Assembly: GCA_012932865.1 (NCBI GenBank)
Contig: SAXG01000014.1
Span: forward strand, 580,740-644,739
Direction of reading: 5' to 3'
Source of the DNA: Amylostereum areolatum
Taxonomy: Eukaryota; Basidiomycota; Agaricomycetes; Russulales; Stereaceae
Length of the DNA: 64,000 bases
The notes under the pieces were generated by a model that worked only from the letters and a program-made list of their open reading frames with translations, did no database searches and was not told the origin of the DNA. Positions within the stretch are counted from its first letter, which is position 1. Every line of letters starts with the position of its first letter. Of this stretch, positions 50,391-62,229 are shown in pieces. A program made the translations under genes and the position numbers.

Positions 50391-51704
50391 GGGCCACCCC
50401 CGGTCACTCTGCTCCCACCAGCTCCCGCCTTCCACCATCCTGCTTTCTAACATACACGCGCTGTGTGGTCGGATACCTGGCATCTGGTATCAACAAGAAA
50501 TTGATCCAGGAAGGCCAATGCCTCGACCCCTCTTCTGCCAACAATCGCACTGTGGACCTGCCAGTTGCGCGCTCGCGTGTTTTACATGCGGGAGTAGCCC
50601 AAGTGGTAGGCCCTCACATCTCTGTACAGTCAATGGGAGCTTAACACCAAGTGCGTACGGTCACTCCCTCCGTACAAAGCTTACGTTAATGATACCAGGG
50701 ACATTTGGGCTGTCACAACGCCGTCGTCATCTGGAAAAGTAGTTGGAGTCAGGTGAGCCTCAATCGTGTATAATATTCCAACGTAGATCGACCTTCGTGT
50801 GTGCCAGCCGTCCGACTTCACCCTCTCTTTTTATCTCTACGTAAGAGCGCCAGAAGACGAGACCTCTGTGCTCAAGCCCCGAGCCTCGATCCTCAACTCC
50901 CGCCCCGCCAGCAGTGTGCGATAGTCACGAGCGGTACACGGGAAGCGGACGGAGGAGACGTCGGCGGAAACCCCTAGGTATTACAACGAGGGGATGACGA
51001 GGTTGTAAAGAAGTGGGTGAATATATCTTTATATCGCGCACCTCTTTCCGTGGAGAATGCTGACGTCCCGTCCTTCCACGCAGATGGAGGCTTCACCATG
51101 GGATGTTGGCTATCATTCAATATTTTTAAGGTGGACCATAATAATGCGAGTCCCGGACATCTGGTCATATCCAAGAAATCCTTGTGTGGGATAACAGTTG
51201 GAACCGCATATGCCTCACGTGTTATGCGGAGGGCGTTAAGCAACACTACTCTATTCGATGTATTTCGATGGTGATGTCCGATTTCAATGAGACGCTGGAG
51301 CCTCCCCTGGTCCGTGCACGATACAACGGCATGTGCGTATCTGTTGGTCTCTTTGCTCTACCCAACGCTCGTCGCCCTTGGACCTTCATCGAGAACCCCG
51401 CCTTATAAACAATCTCAAACTCAGTGTTCGTGTCCATTTTCGTCGATTGAACGCGTTAAAACTAATGCTACCTTCTATAGGACTCGCGGCGATCCAAATA
51501 ATTGCCCTCGTCAAGGACTCAGTACCGCACTGGCATTCACCTAGGAAACCCTTGAATTCCAATCCAAGCCACCGTCCTCAGGGTAAGCTTCTTTATGAAG
51601 GTGTTTACAAGATGCATCAGCTGATTGCCACCAGTAGATCGGGCGTGTGTTCCTCGAGCTCCTTCGTTCAAGCACGTTGACAAAATCTCACAAATAGCCG
51701 ACCG
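50391..51704. other. left flank of the TPR-CHAT gene
   Basis: This 1.3-kb stretch has no counterpart on the left side of the inverted duplication. Open frames near 51,017-51,274 exist on both strands but lack motifs. It probably holds the TPR-CHAT promoter. ATGATG at 51705 followed by a GT-AG intron (51711-51790) could be a small first exon of that gene. Confidence 0.45.
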
Positions 51705-51817
51705 ATGATGGTGAGCAAGCGTTCTTCGTAGCATCCCTCCCCGCCACCCACCTTGTTTCTCTGGATTTTCGTTGAACCCCAACCTTTTAGGAGGACCAAC
51801 TTGCCATCATTGAATCA

Positions 51818-54800
51818 ATGATCATCGACCTGACATCCGAAGACGACACTAGCACAGCTGAGGCTATCAGTGACCTTGGGGTCCTCCTGCTGGCTCGATT
51901 CGAGCTCTCGGGAAACTTGGCCGACATCGACGATGCGGTTAGTGCGCAACAACAGGCCGTTCAACTCACACCCGAGGACCATACCAACAAGGCCGAGTAT
52001 CTCGACAGCCTTGGAACCTCCCTCCTAGTCCGATTCCAACGTTTGGGGGATTTGGCTGACCTCGACGGTGCCATCTCGGCACAGCAACAGGCGGTCGAGC
52101 TCACTCCCAGCGAGCACATCGACAAGTCTGGTTACCAAAATAACCTCGGAAGCTCCTTCCTCCGTCGATTCGAGCGACTGGGAGAGCTGCGTGACCTCAA
52201 CAGCGCGGTCGATGCGCAGCGGCAGGCGGTCAAGCTCGCCCCTAATAGGCCTGGATATCTCGACAGTCTCGGCACGTCCCTTATGCGTCAATTTGAGCGA
52301 CTAGGAGACCTGCGCGACCTCAACAACGCCATCGAGGTGAAGCAGGAGGCCGTCAACCTCACTCCTGAAGGCCATGCTGACAAGCCTGGATATCTCAGCA
52401 ACCTTGGGAGCTCCTTCCTAATCCGATTCGGACGCTTGGCAGAGATGGTCGACATTGACAGCGCCATCCACGTGCAGCAGCAGGCCGTCGATCTCACTCC
52501 GAAAACCCAGGCCGACCACGCTATGTATCTCACCAACCTCGGAAATTCGTTTCAAATTCGATTCCTGCGTCTGGGAAGGTTCGAGGATATCGACAGTGCG
52601 ATCCATGTACAACGCCAGGCCGTCGAACTCACACCTGAAGGCCATTCCAATAAGCCCGGATACCTCAACAACTTAGGACATTCCTTCCGAGCTCGATTTG
52701 GACGATTGGGGGAACTCGCCGACGTCAATAGCGCCATCAGTGCACAGCGTCAGGCCGTCGAACTCACGCCCCAAGGACACGCAAGTAAACCTGGCCGGCT
52801 CAACAGCCTCGGTAACTCCCTCATGAACCGATTTGAGCGACTGGGCGAACTCGTCGACATCGACAGCGCCATCGGGATGCAGCGACAGGCCGTAGACCTC
52901 GCACCCGACGATCACGCCGAGAAGCCTAGATGTCTGAACGGCCTCGGAAACTCATTCCTGAGTAGATTTGAGCGACTGGGAGAGCTCGCCGACATCGATA
53001 CCGCCATCCATATGCAGCGGCAAGCCGTCGAACTCACTCCGAAAGACCACATCGACAAGCCAGGACGTCTTAACAATCTCGGAATCTCTTTCAAGGTCCG
53101 ATTTGAGCGGTATGGAGGGCTCACCGATATCAACAATGCCATTGATATGCAACAACAGGCCGTTAGCATCTCACCTGAAGATCACGCCAACAACGCGACG
53201 TATCTCAACAACCTTGGGAACTCCTTCTTTACTCGGTTCGAGCGATCGAGAAAGCCGGTCGACATTGATAGCGCCATCCGTATGCAACGACAATCCATCG
53301 AAATCACCCCTAATGACCACGCAGACAAGCCCGGGTACCTGAACAACCTTGGGATCTCTTTCAGGTTTCGATTTGAGCAACTAGGAGCGTTGGCCGACAT
53401 TGACAATGCGATCAATGTACAACGCCAGGCGGTCGAACTCTTACCGCAAGGTCACGCAAGCAAGGCCACGTGTCTCAACAGCCTTGGACACTCCCTCCTG
53501 AGCCGGTTCCAGCGTCTTGAGGAGATGGCCGACTTCCGCGCCGTCGCGGATATCTGCAAGACAGTTATAAACGACCTTTCTGGCCCAGCATCAAGACGAT
53601 TCTCGGCCGCCCTTCGATGGGCATGGCTACTGTCCTCTAAACACTCCACCTCCTCACCACTGGAAGCCCACAGAGCGGTAATCGAACTTATTCCGCGTGT
53701 GGCCTGGCTAGGTTTCAAACTTCATCGTCGCTACGAGGAACTTCCCTCCATCTCAAAGGCCGTGAGCGCCGCCGCGGCCGCCGCGATCGCTGCTGGCGAC
53801 CCAGCATGCGCGCTGGAATGGCTGGAAGAGGGCCGATCCATCGTCTGGGGGCAGATGCTCCAGCTCCGCACACCTCTCGACGACCTGCGAGGTGTGGATC
53901 CGAAGGTTGCGGATGAATTGGAGCTTGTTTCTCGGGAGCTCGAAAATGCGGGGATGGTCAGAGAAAACATCGGAGTTGGCGAACTTGACAGGCAGGTTTC
54001 TCCGGAGGACGCTGCGCAAAGACACCGTCGTCTCGCGGACCGATACGACGAGCTGATCAAGCAAGCAAACATGCTCCCTGGGTGCGAAAACTTCCTGCAA
54101 CCGAAGAAGCTAGCCCATCTTCATAGGGCCGCTAATTCTGGTCCTGTGGTAGTGATCAACATCGACGTGAAACGGTGCGATGCATTGGTCCTTCGTCCTG
54201 AGTGTGTCGGTACGGTCCTGCACATTGCCCTTCCCACTCTCAGCTACGAAGACGCAACTCATTGGCAGCGTTTGATGCTCCAATCACTACAAATGCTAGG
54301 TCTTTGGGCTCGTGGTTCGCGATTTCGAGCGGCCGGCCATGATAAGATGTCGCCGATCCTGGCGAAGCTCTGGTGGAACGTCGTTCATCCGATTCTTTCC
54401 AGACTCAAGGTGATGTCTTGATACTTATTATTTTTTATGCTTATTGACCGGAGGAATGACCGTTTGTAGCTGTTGGAACAGAATACACAACACGATCATA
54501 CTCCCCATATCACTTGGTGTACAACGGGACCACTGGCGTTTCTCCCCATCCATGCTGCCGGCATTTACGACCGCCAAGGACCGAAGATATTCAGCCACGT
54601 TGTTTCGTCATACACTCCCACACTTACGGCCTTGCTCGAGGCTAGACGACATCGGTACCTGCCAAACTCCATCCCCAGTGTTCTGGCGGTATCTCAGCCC
54701 GCAACGCCTGGCCAGAACGCCTTACCGGGGACTGTCGTCGAGGTCGCAGCGGTTCAAAAGTGTATTGGAGATCTGGGCTTCCATCGGTTGACCGGAGAAG

Positions 54801-55273
54801 AGGCAACAAAGGATGCCGTGCTCGCGGCCATGGCGGTCCATAGTTGGATTCACCTTGCGTGTCACGCCGAACAACATACCGGCGACGACCCTACAAAGAG
54901 CGCATTTATTCTCCATAATGGCGGATTGGAACTTCTGGACATCATGAAGAAATCGTTCAGGCATACGGAGCTCGCGGTCCTCTCCTCTTGCCAAACCGCT
55001 ACGGGCGCAGAGAAATTACCAGAGGAAGCGGTCCATCTTGCGGCGGGGATGCTCATAGCAGGATATCGAAGTGTCGTCGCGACGATGTGGTCGATAAAGG
55101 ACAACGATGCGCCCATTGTCATGGAGGAACTGTATTCGCGGCTAACGAAAGAAGGTTGTGATGACGACAGAAAAGTGGCGTACGCGCTCCACGACGCAGT
55201 GAAGTGTCTGCGTGATAGAGTCGGGGAGAACGAATTTGTCCGATGGGTGCCCTTCATTCACATTGGGATCTGA
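51818..55273 (+). CDS. TPR-CHAT protein, predicted caspase-like protease
   Basis: Two exons (51818-54409 and 54470-55273, 60-nt intron, phase 0) give 1,131 aa. Residues 20-555 are twelve tandem TPR-like units of about 45 aa; the typical unit reads LGNSFLSRFERLGELADIDT then AIHMQRQAVELTPKDHIDKP. A helical linker follows (ALEWLEEGRSIVWGQMLQLR, ELELVSRELENAG, RHRRLADRYDELIKQA). The C-terminal CHAT domain has GPLAFLPIHAAGIYD, VSSYTPTLTALLEAR, the catalytic His in WIHLACHAEQHTGD and Cys in LAVLSSCQTATGAEKLPEEA, then LIAGYRSVVATMWSIKDNDA. Both residues of the clan CD dyad are present, so it is probably active. TPR-CHAT proteins are common in Agaricomycetes with unknown roles; bacterial relatives act in defence-linked proteolysis. 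Upstream in-frame EDQLAIIES after an acceptor at 51790 hints at an earlier start (51705). Confidence 0.92.
51875..53482 (+). repeat. in-gene tandem repeat, 135-bp period, 12 units
   Basis: Eleven of the twelve units are exactly 45 codons; unit 3 (52145-52267) is 41 codons because four residues before RPGYLDS are missing. Each starts at Leu-Gly and ends at an Asn/Ser before the next Leu-Gly. A thirteenth, degenerate unit starts at 53483. Conservation is strongest at RFxRLG, DIDSAI and QRQAVELTP, marking the two helices. Confidence 0.9.
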
Positions 55274-55539
55274 GCCTACATTTCAATTCAAAGATGTCGA
55301 CGATTCCTACAACCTTTTCCCATGGCTTCTTACCTATAATACATCCATTCCGATGTACTGAGCACTATATCGAGTCCCGCTTATTCGCTCCTTCCTAAGG
55401 TATATATGCTGCCTTGTAAGTCACCCAATAAACATTTTGTCCGCACTTTACACCACTCTGTGATCACATGCGCGTCGCGTGTCTATTACTCTGCAAGTAC
55501 GAGAGATACAAAACACGCTCAAAGACGAACTTATCAGCG

Positions 55540-58500
55540 TATGGTGCCCGCGCCCCGATCCGATCGGGACGTCGACGACCTCGTCCGTTACGTCAGCGGC
55601 AGACTGATGTGTCCAAATTAGGAGCGTCTTGTATTCTCTCCTCAGGTTCTCCGCCGAAAACAAGATGCATCTTCGTCCGCACCCAGGGAGATGCCGAAGC
55701 TGCGTCAGCCCCAAAGGCATTCCACGCGACGAGCCATCACCCTCGAAACAAACCGTCCGATCAACGGCTTTGCCGCTTTACCTTTACGCATCCGTACAAA
55801 TGCAATGCGGCGCTGCAGACTTGCCCTTTCCGGGGACCAGGATGGGCCATGGTCCACTCCGTATCCATGCACGGTCGGACGCGCTTTGACCGCTCGAACA
55901 CGACTTGCTGGCTCCTGTCTTTCTCGGGTTCGGAGGCTTCCGCGTGCGGTGGCTGTCCTTGCTTGGGCCCGCTGCCAATGAATAAGTACGAGAGAGCACG
56001 CTCGCCGCGACAACTTCCCCCTTCGACGCGTCGAGATAGACTGTACCAACGAATTTCTGAAGCCTGGATGAATGATATTCAGCGTCCCCTTCCCCCTTTT
56101 TCGCGTCAGTGCGTATCCGGCTTAGAGTGGCAAAATACCTGCTAATTGACATGCCCGTATTTAGCAAGTTCTACCCAAACACCGGCGCTGTGACACCAGA
56201 CAAAGCAGGCGGCACCCGCATCCGCCCTGCACGTTGCTTTCACGAGTCCTGCGCCCCGCCCCAAGAGCCTTCGACGCATCGCAAATAAGGCACAAAATGC
56301 CCGCCGAACACGCGCGCGCGCGAAAGAGGAAGTCGACAGTGGCAACAAGCCTCAAGGCAGCTTTACTGCACCAGCCAGTGGGCTGAATGGACGCGGTTAT
56401 AAGGGCCCGCATCTATCGCCCCCTCTCCCCTTCATCCCGACTGAACACAATTGCGTCCCCTTCAACAACACCCCCGCGCACTTACCTCGCTCAGCAACAG
56501 CACCATCACGATGCCACCAGTTCGAACCACCCACGATCAACCCTCGCTTGGTCGACCACCCACCCACTGGATGGTTCGGCTCACCTCCAACACAAACAAC
56601 GATAGCCGCTTGAACGACATCTATTCCGACCTCGTCTCCTCGAACTTCGGCGACCCCTTCAACACCAGTTCCGTCGACAGCTCTGCCAGACTTTACCCTC
56701 GACAATGTCCTCCCCAATAACAACCCATTTGTCGAGGCATTCCAGGATGACGAGTCCCAGGTATGCGTGCCCCAGGTGATATACCTGTCGCGCCAGTTCT
56801 AACCCAGTACTGTGGACGCAGGACCCGCTCTGCGCGTTCGACCTCGATAGCGACCTGACGGACTTCCTCAACCTTCCCGGTCAGCTCGAGTTCTCGACCG
56901 ACGCGTCAGGTCCTTCGATGCTGCCATCCCTCGAACCCCCCTCCATTGGCGACGTCGCTGACTTCTTGGCCACGCTCTCCCCTCCGGTGCATGAAACTAG
57001 CGTTACAACATCAGCTCCCCTTCCTCCTCGCGCCTCTGCTCAAATACCCGCTCTCACTTCTGCATCAAGCAGCGGGACGTCCTCGGCCGACCCCATCACT
57101 CCGCCTCCGTCCTCCCTCGCTCGTCAACGAAGGAGGAAAGGAAAGAAGAGGGAAGGCAGGCTCGCCGACGCGCTCGAGCTCGGGGATAGTCAGCGCGTGG
57201 CTTGGAGCTCTTCATCTTCTTCGCATCCAGAAGGCACGTCCCAGGGCGGTCTCGACGTCAGGAAACCAGAGTGACGCATACAGTCACGACTGGCAGAGCG
57301 GGACCATCCTCCCCTCCCTTACCTCGCCTTCGTTCGGGGCCAATGCGCAGGAATATAGCGGCGGCTGGTATGGTCAACAGCCCAATCTCTCCCCCAACAA
57401 CCACGACCTCCATCCGGATAATTATTACCATCACCTCTGGGCCGCCCTCACAACGACCCAACAAACACAAATCATAGAACCTACGGACGCCGAATTAAGC
57501 GCGACGCACCATTCCCAGAACGTCCAGCAGCTTTTACAAGTTGTGGATGCTGGGCCCAGCGCGCGACAGACCTCAGGCGGCGTCCAGCGGTCACAAAGAT
57601 CAGCCCACAGAGCGCAGCCGTACATGGCCCACCACCATGCGAGGACGTCGGGGATGGCCTCGAGCCATGCTTCATCGTTTGCATCGCAGGCACCTACGCC
57701 TCCACCATATCCCCCGTACCTCTCGTCCCCCCTGTATGCGCCGTACACGCCATACTCCCAGTACCCCCCGGTTTCACCTTCCTTCCCATCCCACCTGACG
57801 GCCTCGTCCCTCTCCACCTCTTACGGCGACGCTGTACCAGCAACAACCGACGCCGTACCTTGCTCACTTCCATCCTAATGCACCACCCACTTACTCCATG
57901 GCATCGGCATCGGCATCGTCCTCTGCGGTCACCCTCGACGACATTCCTGCCGTGCAGCCCGTCCAGAAGGGCAAGGAGAGCAAGAAGGGGAAAAAGGAAA
58001 GGAAGGAAAAGAAAGGCAAAAAAGGGCAAGAAAGGAAAGGCGTCCAAGGAGCGCTTTCCCTGTCCGGTCTGCTCAGAGACGTGTGGCCGCTCAGCAGAGC
58101 TGCAGCGCCACGTCGAAATCACCATGGACGAGGATGAAGCGCACTTGGAAATGGCTAGGTCACCCGCTTGGAGGATAAGATTCCCGAACATGCTGTCACC
58201 GCAGCTGTGCTGGTGTCCGGTGTGTGGGTACTGGCCGAACCGGAAGGACGCCCTCAAAAGACATATGGAGACGCAACACAAGGAGGAATAGGGTCTCACT
58301 GCGGCGAGGAAGAAGGAGCATCGTGAAGGTGTGGTCTGCAAACGGGAGGGGGAAGACTCACAGTTTTATACCCTGGGCCTCGCGTATCGATGAGCCTCGG
58401 ACGGTCGCCATCGCGCCATCGTAGCGTCCCTAACCTCGATCCGTCTTCCGTGGCGGCCTCGTTCAAGTAGAAGGGACCACGAGTTCGAGGGGATTGGTCG

Positions 58501-58650
58501 GGCCAGGAGGGTGAGACGATGGAGATAATCGATGGGAGAAGGGACCGGTGGTATTCTTTTTTCTGATCTTGAAGGACCTTTCATTTGCATCGACCATTTT
58601 GTTACGATTTTGTATGGCAGCCCGCGATGGCGGCTACGGACATGCATCTT
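55540..58650. repeat. outer arm, right, of the inverted duplication
   Basis: This is the inverted partner of 41,330-44,560. It is offset relative to the inner palindrome axis by about 4.2 kb, or about 4.8 kb after allowing for the 676-bp foldback element on the left. That offset corresponds to the TPR-CHAT segment. Confidence 0.8.
56511..58291 (+). pseudogene. decayed C2H2-type paralogue
   Basis: It is the inverted copy of the gene at 41,786-43,575: MPPVRTTHDQPSLGRPPTHW, VLPNNNPFVEAFQDDESQ, intron at about 56,761-56,821, DPLCAFDLDSDLTDFLNL, SPSFGANAQEYSGGWYGQ, SSAVTLDDIPAVQPVQKGKE, a Lys-rich block, then CPVCSETCGRSAELQRHVEI and CPVCGYWPNRKDALKRHMET-QH. The frame changes at about 56,670, 57,270, 57,850 and 58,035 with no suitable introns. 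With four breaks it is very probably non-coding, while its partner has only one. Confidence 0.72.
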
Positions 58651-59301
58651 CTCGGCTTCGGGTTTCTTCCCCTTCCCTTGTGTTCCGATTTGGACTGTTC
58701 TTTGTCGATGGGCTAGTCGATGAGCGCAGCGCAGTTCGCGCGAGCGATGGACATCGATGGACCCTTGCCTACGTGTACCATACCCCCGTTGTTCTCTGTC
58801 CTGCCTTGTAAGTTTCACTTAGTACCCGTTCCGTCGCATTTCGGACATTGTTACACACCTTTCTGGATTTACTAGTATGAAATGGAACCCATTTTCGCGG
58901 TCCACTCAGTGAGATTTTCAGACAAATAAGGGACGTGGTGGGATGTGTCGAGGAGACGGTGGGAAAGAAGAGCGCAGCGTCTTCTCAGCTCTCTCCAGGT
59001 CGCGAAAAATTAAACCACGTGCGCCAACCCACTCTACCCTATTCACTTACGCGTACGGCTCCCACTGTCTTGAGTTTCCCGTCAAGATAAATGTGTAGCA
59101 GCAAGTGTTTTTAGAGAGGTAGCGCACATTTCCTCGACCGTCGACCTGAAAAAAAATGCGTAGCAAAAGCACCAACGCCGAGTCCACAAATACAGCAATA
59201 GGCGTCAGGTAAAGTACTTCAGGCTCTGTCCCGGCTCCTTCGCACTACTCTTGCTCGCTGTCGTCCGGAATCACACAGTCGATTCGGCAGCAGCTTCATC
59301 C
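58651..59301. other. intergenic, no gene seen
   Basis: It lies between the right outer arm and the 3' end of the thaumatin-like gene. I see no supported exon or RNA. Confidence 0.45.
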
Positions 59302-60569
59302 TCAAGGGCAGAACGTAATCGTATAATCAGCGTTCAAGCTTGAGTCGCACGTCCACAGCGCCGTCCCGCTTGCTTCGTCGAACGCGTAGACGTACGAGTT
59401 CGGACAGTTGGATTCTGAGCAGGCACGCACCGTCAGCAGCGTGAACGAAAGGATATGGAGGACCGAGAGTTCGAGAGAGACATACTAAAGAAGCTATAGA
59501 ACTGCACGCCCGACGGCGGGCATGCGGCCGGACCCGTGGAGAACGTCCCGGTACAGCAGCTGGGCGAGTTGGCTGCACAAACAAACTTCGTGAGTATTCT
59601 CCTTGATGAATATAGATACAGAATACGAACCGGGGTCGGGGTCTAAGCCGGCTTGGCACGCGCTCCTGCAACCGACAGGGAATCCTGTAGAGTCGAAGGG
59701 GCCTTGAAGTTGAGAAGGGCCTGCCGCGTCGCATGCAAGTCGTCAGACAGACTGGTTAGATAAAGATGGATGGAGAAACAAACAGCTTGGACCAAGGTCA
59801 ACGGGACAGTCGGGAACACCGCAGCCGACGTTGTTGGTGACCCTCATGGGAAGATTGTACCCATCCACGATGGAAACTATTGAACGAGTTATGTAAGAGC
59901 GATGTTCGCATCCGAGGACCAGGATAACACACCGTCGTAGTTATCAGGAATGGCTGGGTTGCTACTCAGGGTAAATTCAGCGACGGTCGCCGGAGGGACG
60001 CCCTATACATTCATGCCACTGATGAGCTTAGGAAGGCGAACGGATGCCAAGGACTGAGACTTGCCGTGCCAGTGTGGGGATCACAAAGAAGGCCGCCGTT
60101 GCAACCACCGTCGAGACAGCTGTTCGGTCCAGGGTTGGTGGTAAAGTCGCAGTCACGACGACCCTATGTACGGGTACATATGAGAACAGATCGTGATGAG
60201 GAAATCAGTTGCACGTACCCATATGCGTCCCGCGGTCCAGTTATCAGGGACATTGAAGGAAACGCTGGAAAAGGCTGCCGCCTCCCACCCTGTGGCTTGG
60301 TCGGGAACGGCACTGCCAGCATTCAGATCCGTGAAGAGCTAGATTGAGAGGACAATCGTCACAACGCGGGAAAGCAAACACAGTTTAGAAGTAGTGGCTT
60401 ACAGCAGGCCTACGAACGACAGAGTCAGACGTATGAAAGAAATGAAGAGTGGAAGGTCGACGTACCATATAGTGAACGGGCAGGAGTTAGTCACAGTGAA
60501 CGTGCGCGCGGCGGAAGAGGTGGCGAGCGCGACGAGGGTCGTGAGAGAAGCGACGCTAGCGGCCTTCAT
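59302..60569 (-). CDS. thaumatin-like protein, secreted
   Basis: The Met at 60569 starts a signal peptide (MKAASVASLTTLVALATSSA) followed by the family start ARTFTVTNSCPFTIW. Exon 1 ends at 60466, splitting the Trp codon. Later exons encode LFTDLNAGSAVPDQATGWEA, FSSVSFNVPDNWTAGRIWG, RRDCDFTTNPGPNSCLDGGC, NGGLLCDPHTGTG, PPATVAEFTLSSNPAIPDNY, SIVDGYNLPMRVTNNVGCGV and PDCPVDLGPSC. The last exon reads NCPNSYVYAFDEASGTALWT, then CDSSLNADYTITFCP and a stop at 59302. The many Cys fit the disulfide-rich thaumatin fold (GH152-type). Fungal members are linked to beta-1,3-glucan binding or cell-wall remodelling. About eight introns are present; not all junctions were fixed. Confidence 0.92.
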
Positions 60570-62229
60570 CCTGTACAGAATATGGGAATGTGAGCTCCGA
60601 GTGGGGGGAAAGTGGCACTGAGAGAAATTACCGAACCGTCGCCGCGGACACCTCCCTTAAATACCCCAGCGAACCAGGCTGCCAGCTAGTTGAGCGCACA
60701 CGAAAAAGCCCGCCAGCTCATGGCATCGCTCTGCACGCGGTCCTGTGTCAGTGGGATATTAAAAAAGTCAACCAGAGACCTCCATGTGGTCGCACAGGAG
60801 GAATATCTTCGGGGGCATGTGTGTTGGCATCTAAAGGTGGCGTTGGCCATATCCAGACGTAGAACTTCATGCCTTCAGATATCCCGTACTCAGGATTGGA
60901 CCGAAGATCGCTATAAATGTCCTCATGACAAACAGCTGGTTGGAATCGCTGGACACAGAGAGCAGGAAGACGGGTGGAGGCTTCCACGGTAATTGATGAG
61001 GGTAATGATGGTGGGGGCGTCGTGGCGGGAAAGAAGTCGAGCGTTCAACGTTCATAGTCGAACTCGGGAGACTGGCTCGCAACCTCAATGTTGCACATCG
61101 CGGCCGTCTTAGCAACACAAAGTCACTGAAGACGAATACTTTAGTGATCCTGACCATGGTACGCAAGACATAACTCACCCGAGTCGTGTATATGATCGTG
61201 AGAGTCGCAGTCGGAGAGGCATGCGCATTGCAAAGCCTATAGGTCGGCAGGCCCATGTGTTCGACGACGTCCCATCGATCAGCTGAGTGATCGCCAGTTA
61301 GTGAATCCGGTGGCAAACCCCTCGCATTTGTAGACGACGAACCTGGTGCACGTTTCACTGACCGTATCCAAGCCACCGACGACACATTTACCCATCAGAG
61401 TTCTGACGGACGAAGTATCTGTTGGGGCTGTACATCCAGAAATGTCCTTCTGTGCTGTGGTGGAACAAGTTGGGAAAAGGCCGCGATGTCAGCTGAACTG
61501 AAAGATTCCGAATCGCACTTCAACGAGAAGTAAAGTCGAAGGAACCAGCGAGCGCACCTTGTCGAGCAGATCTGTTCGTGTTATCATCGCTATATTCCAG
61601 TTATGTGAAGATAGAAACGATGGTCGACGTCGGTGCGTGGGAGGCTGTGGGAGAGGACGCGATGGTGGTGGACTTTCACAAGAGCAGTCGCGGCGGAGCA
61701 ACGCGTTCTCACTCTTCCTCTGCCTTTCGTTCCCGCATTGTTCCTAGTCCACGCTCAGCTCTTGCCCTCATGCATCTTGACCACCTTTCCAAAAATCGTG
61801 CTCCTGCGCGTTCGAGGGGACTTCACGCGGCATAGCAATCGGCTCTGACAGCTTGAAGAAGCAAAGGTCCACTTGCACCCGGAGACACCATCACCGCAGA
61901 AGTGTCAGTTCGCAGAACTGGACGCCCGCACCAACCTACCCTCCTTGGATGTCATGGAAATGAGAGATGGTGGCGTTTCCACTATGGAATGGGTGGCTCA
62001 AAAGGTGCGCAGTTGTCCTCCTTCAATGATACGTACACCCTAATACTTATCTTGAAATGCTTGCAGCCATCGATCCAAAAACGTGGCATTCGTCCCTTTG
62101 TTGTCCACAATCGCCATCTCCGATACGATTCAGAATACAGGCCTTCCGTCGGAATGCTCGGCTCCCGGCTTCCTCTGCAATTACCCCACCTCCTGCGCGA
62201 CTCTTTCCCTGTTCTCCCTTGCCAACACC
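60570..62229. other. 1.7-kb region without a supported gene
   Basis: It holds the thaumatin-like promoter and possibly 5' exons of the next gene. On the minus strand near 61,280-61,440 a frame reads GKCVVGGLDTVSETCTRF and FVVYKCEGFATGFTNW, which looks faintly coding but is isolated. I do not call it. Confidence 0.4.

Noticed and set aside
50592..50671. tRNA-like stretch with TAGCCCAAGTGGTAGGCC
   Set aside because: The D-arm pattern fits and the ends nearly pair, but there is no TPsiC-type GGTTCGAATCC box and no clean anticodon stem.
51875..53482. 135-bp periodic repeat as a possible CRISPR or satellite
   Set aside because: The period is coding (45 codons), lies in one open frame and matches TPR helices; the genome is eukaryotic.
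41330..58650. The inverted duplication as a pure assembly artefact
   Set aside because: The arms differ by many substitutions and indels outside the core and carry different additional sequence, which a mirrored-read artefact would not create. Spanning reads are still the proper test.
61280..61440. Minus-strand frame with GKCVVGGLDTVSETCTRF
   Set aside because: Isolated, with no signal peptide, domain or convincing splice partner.
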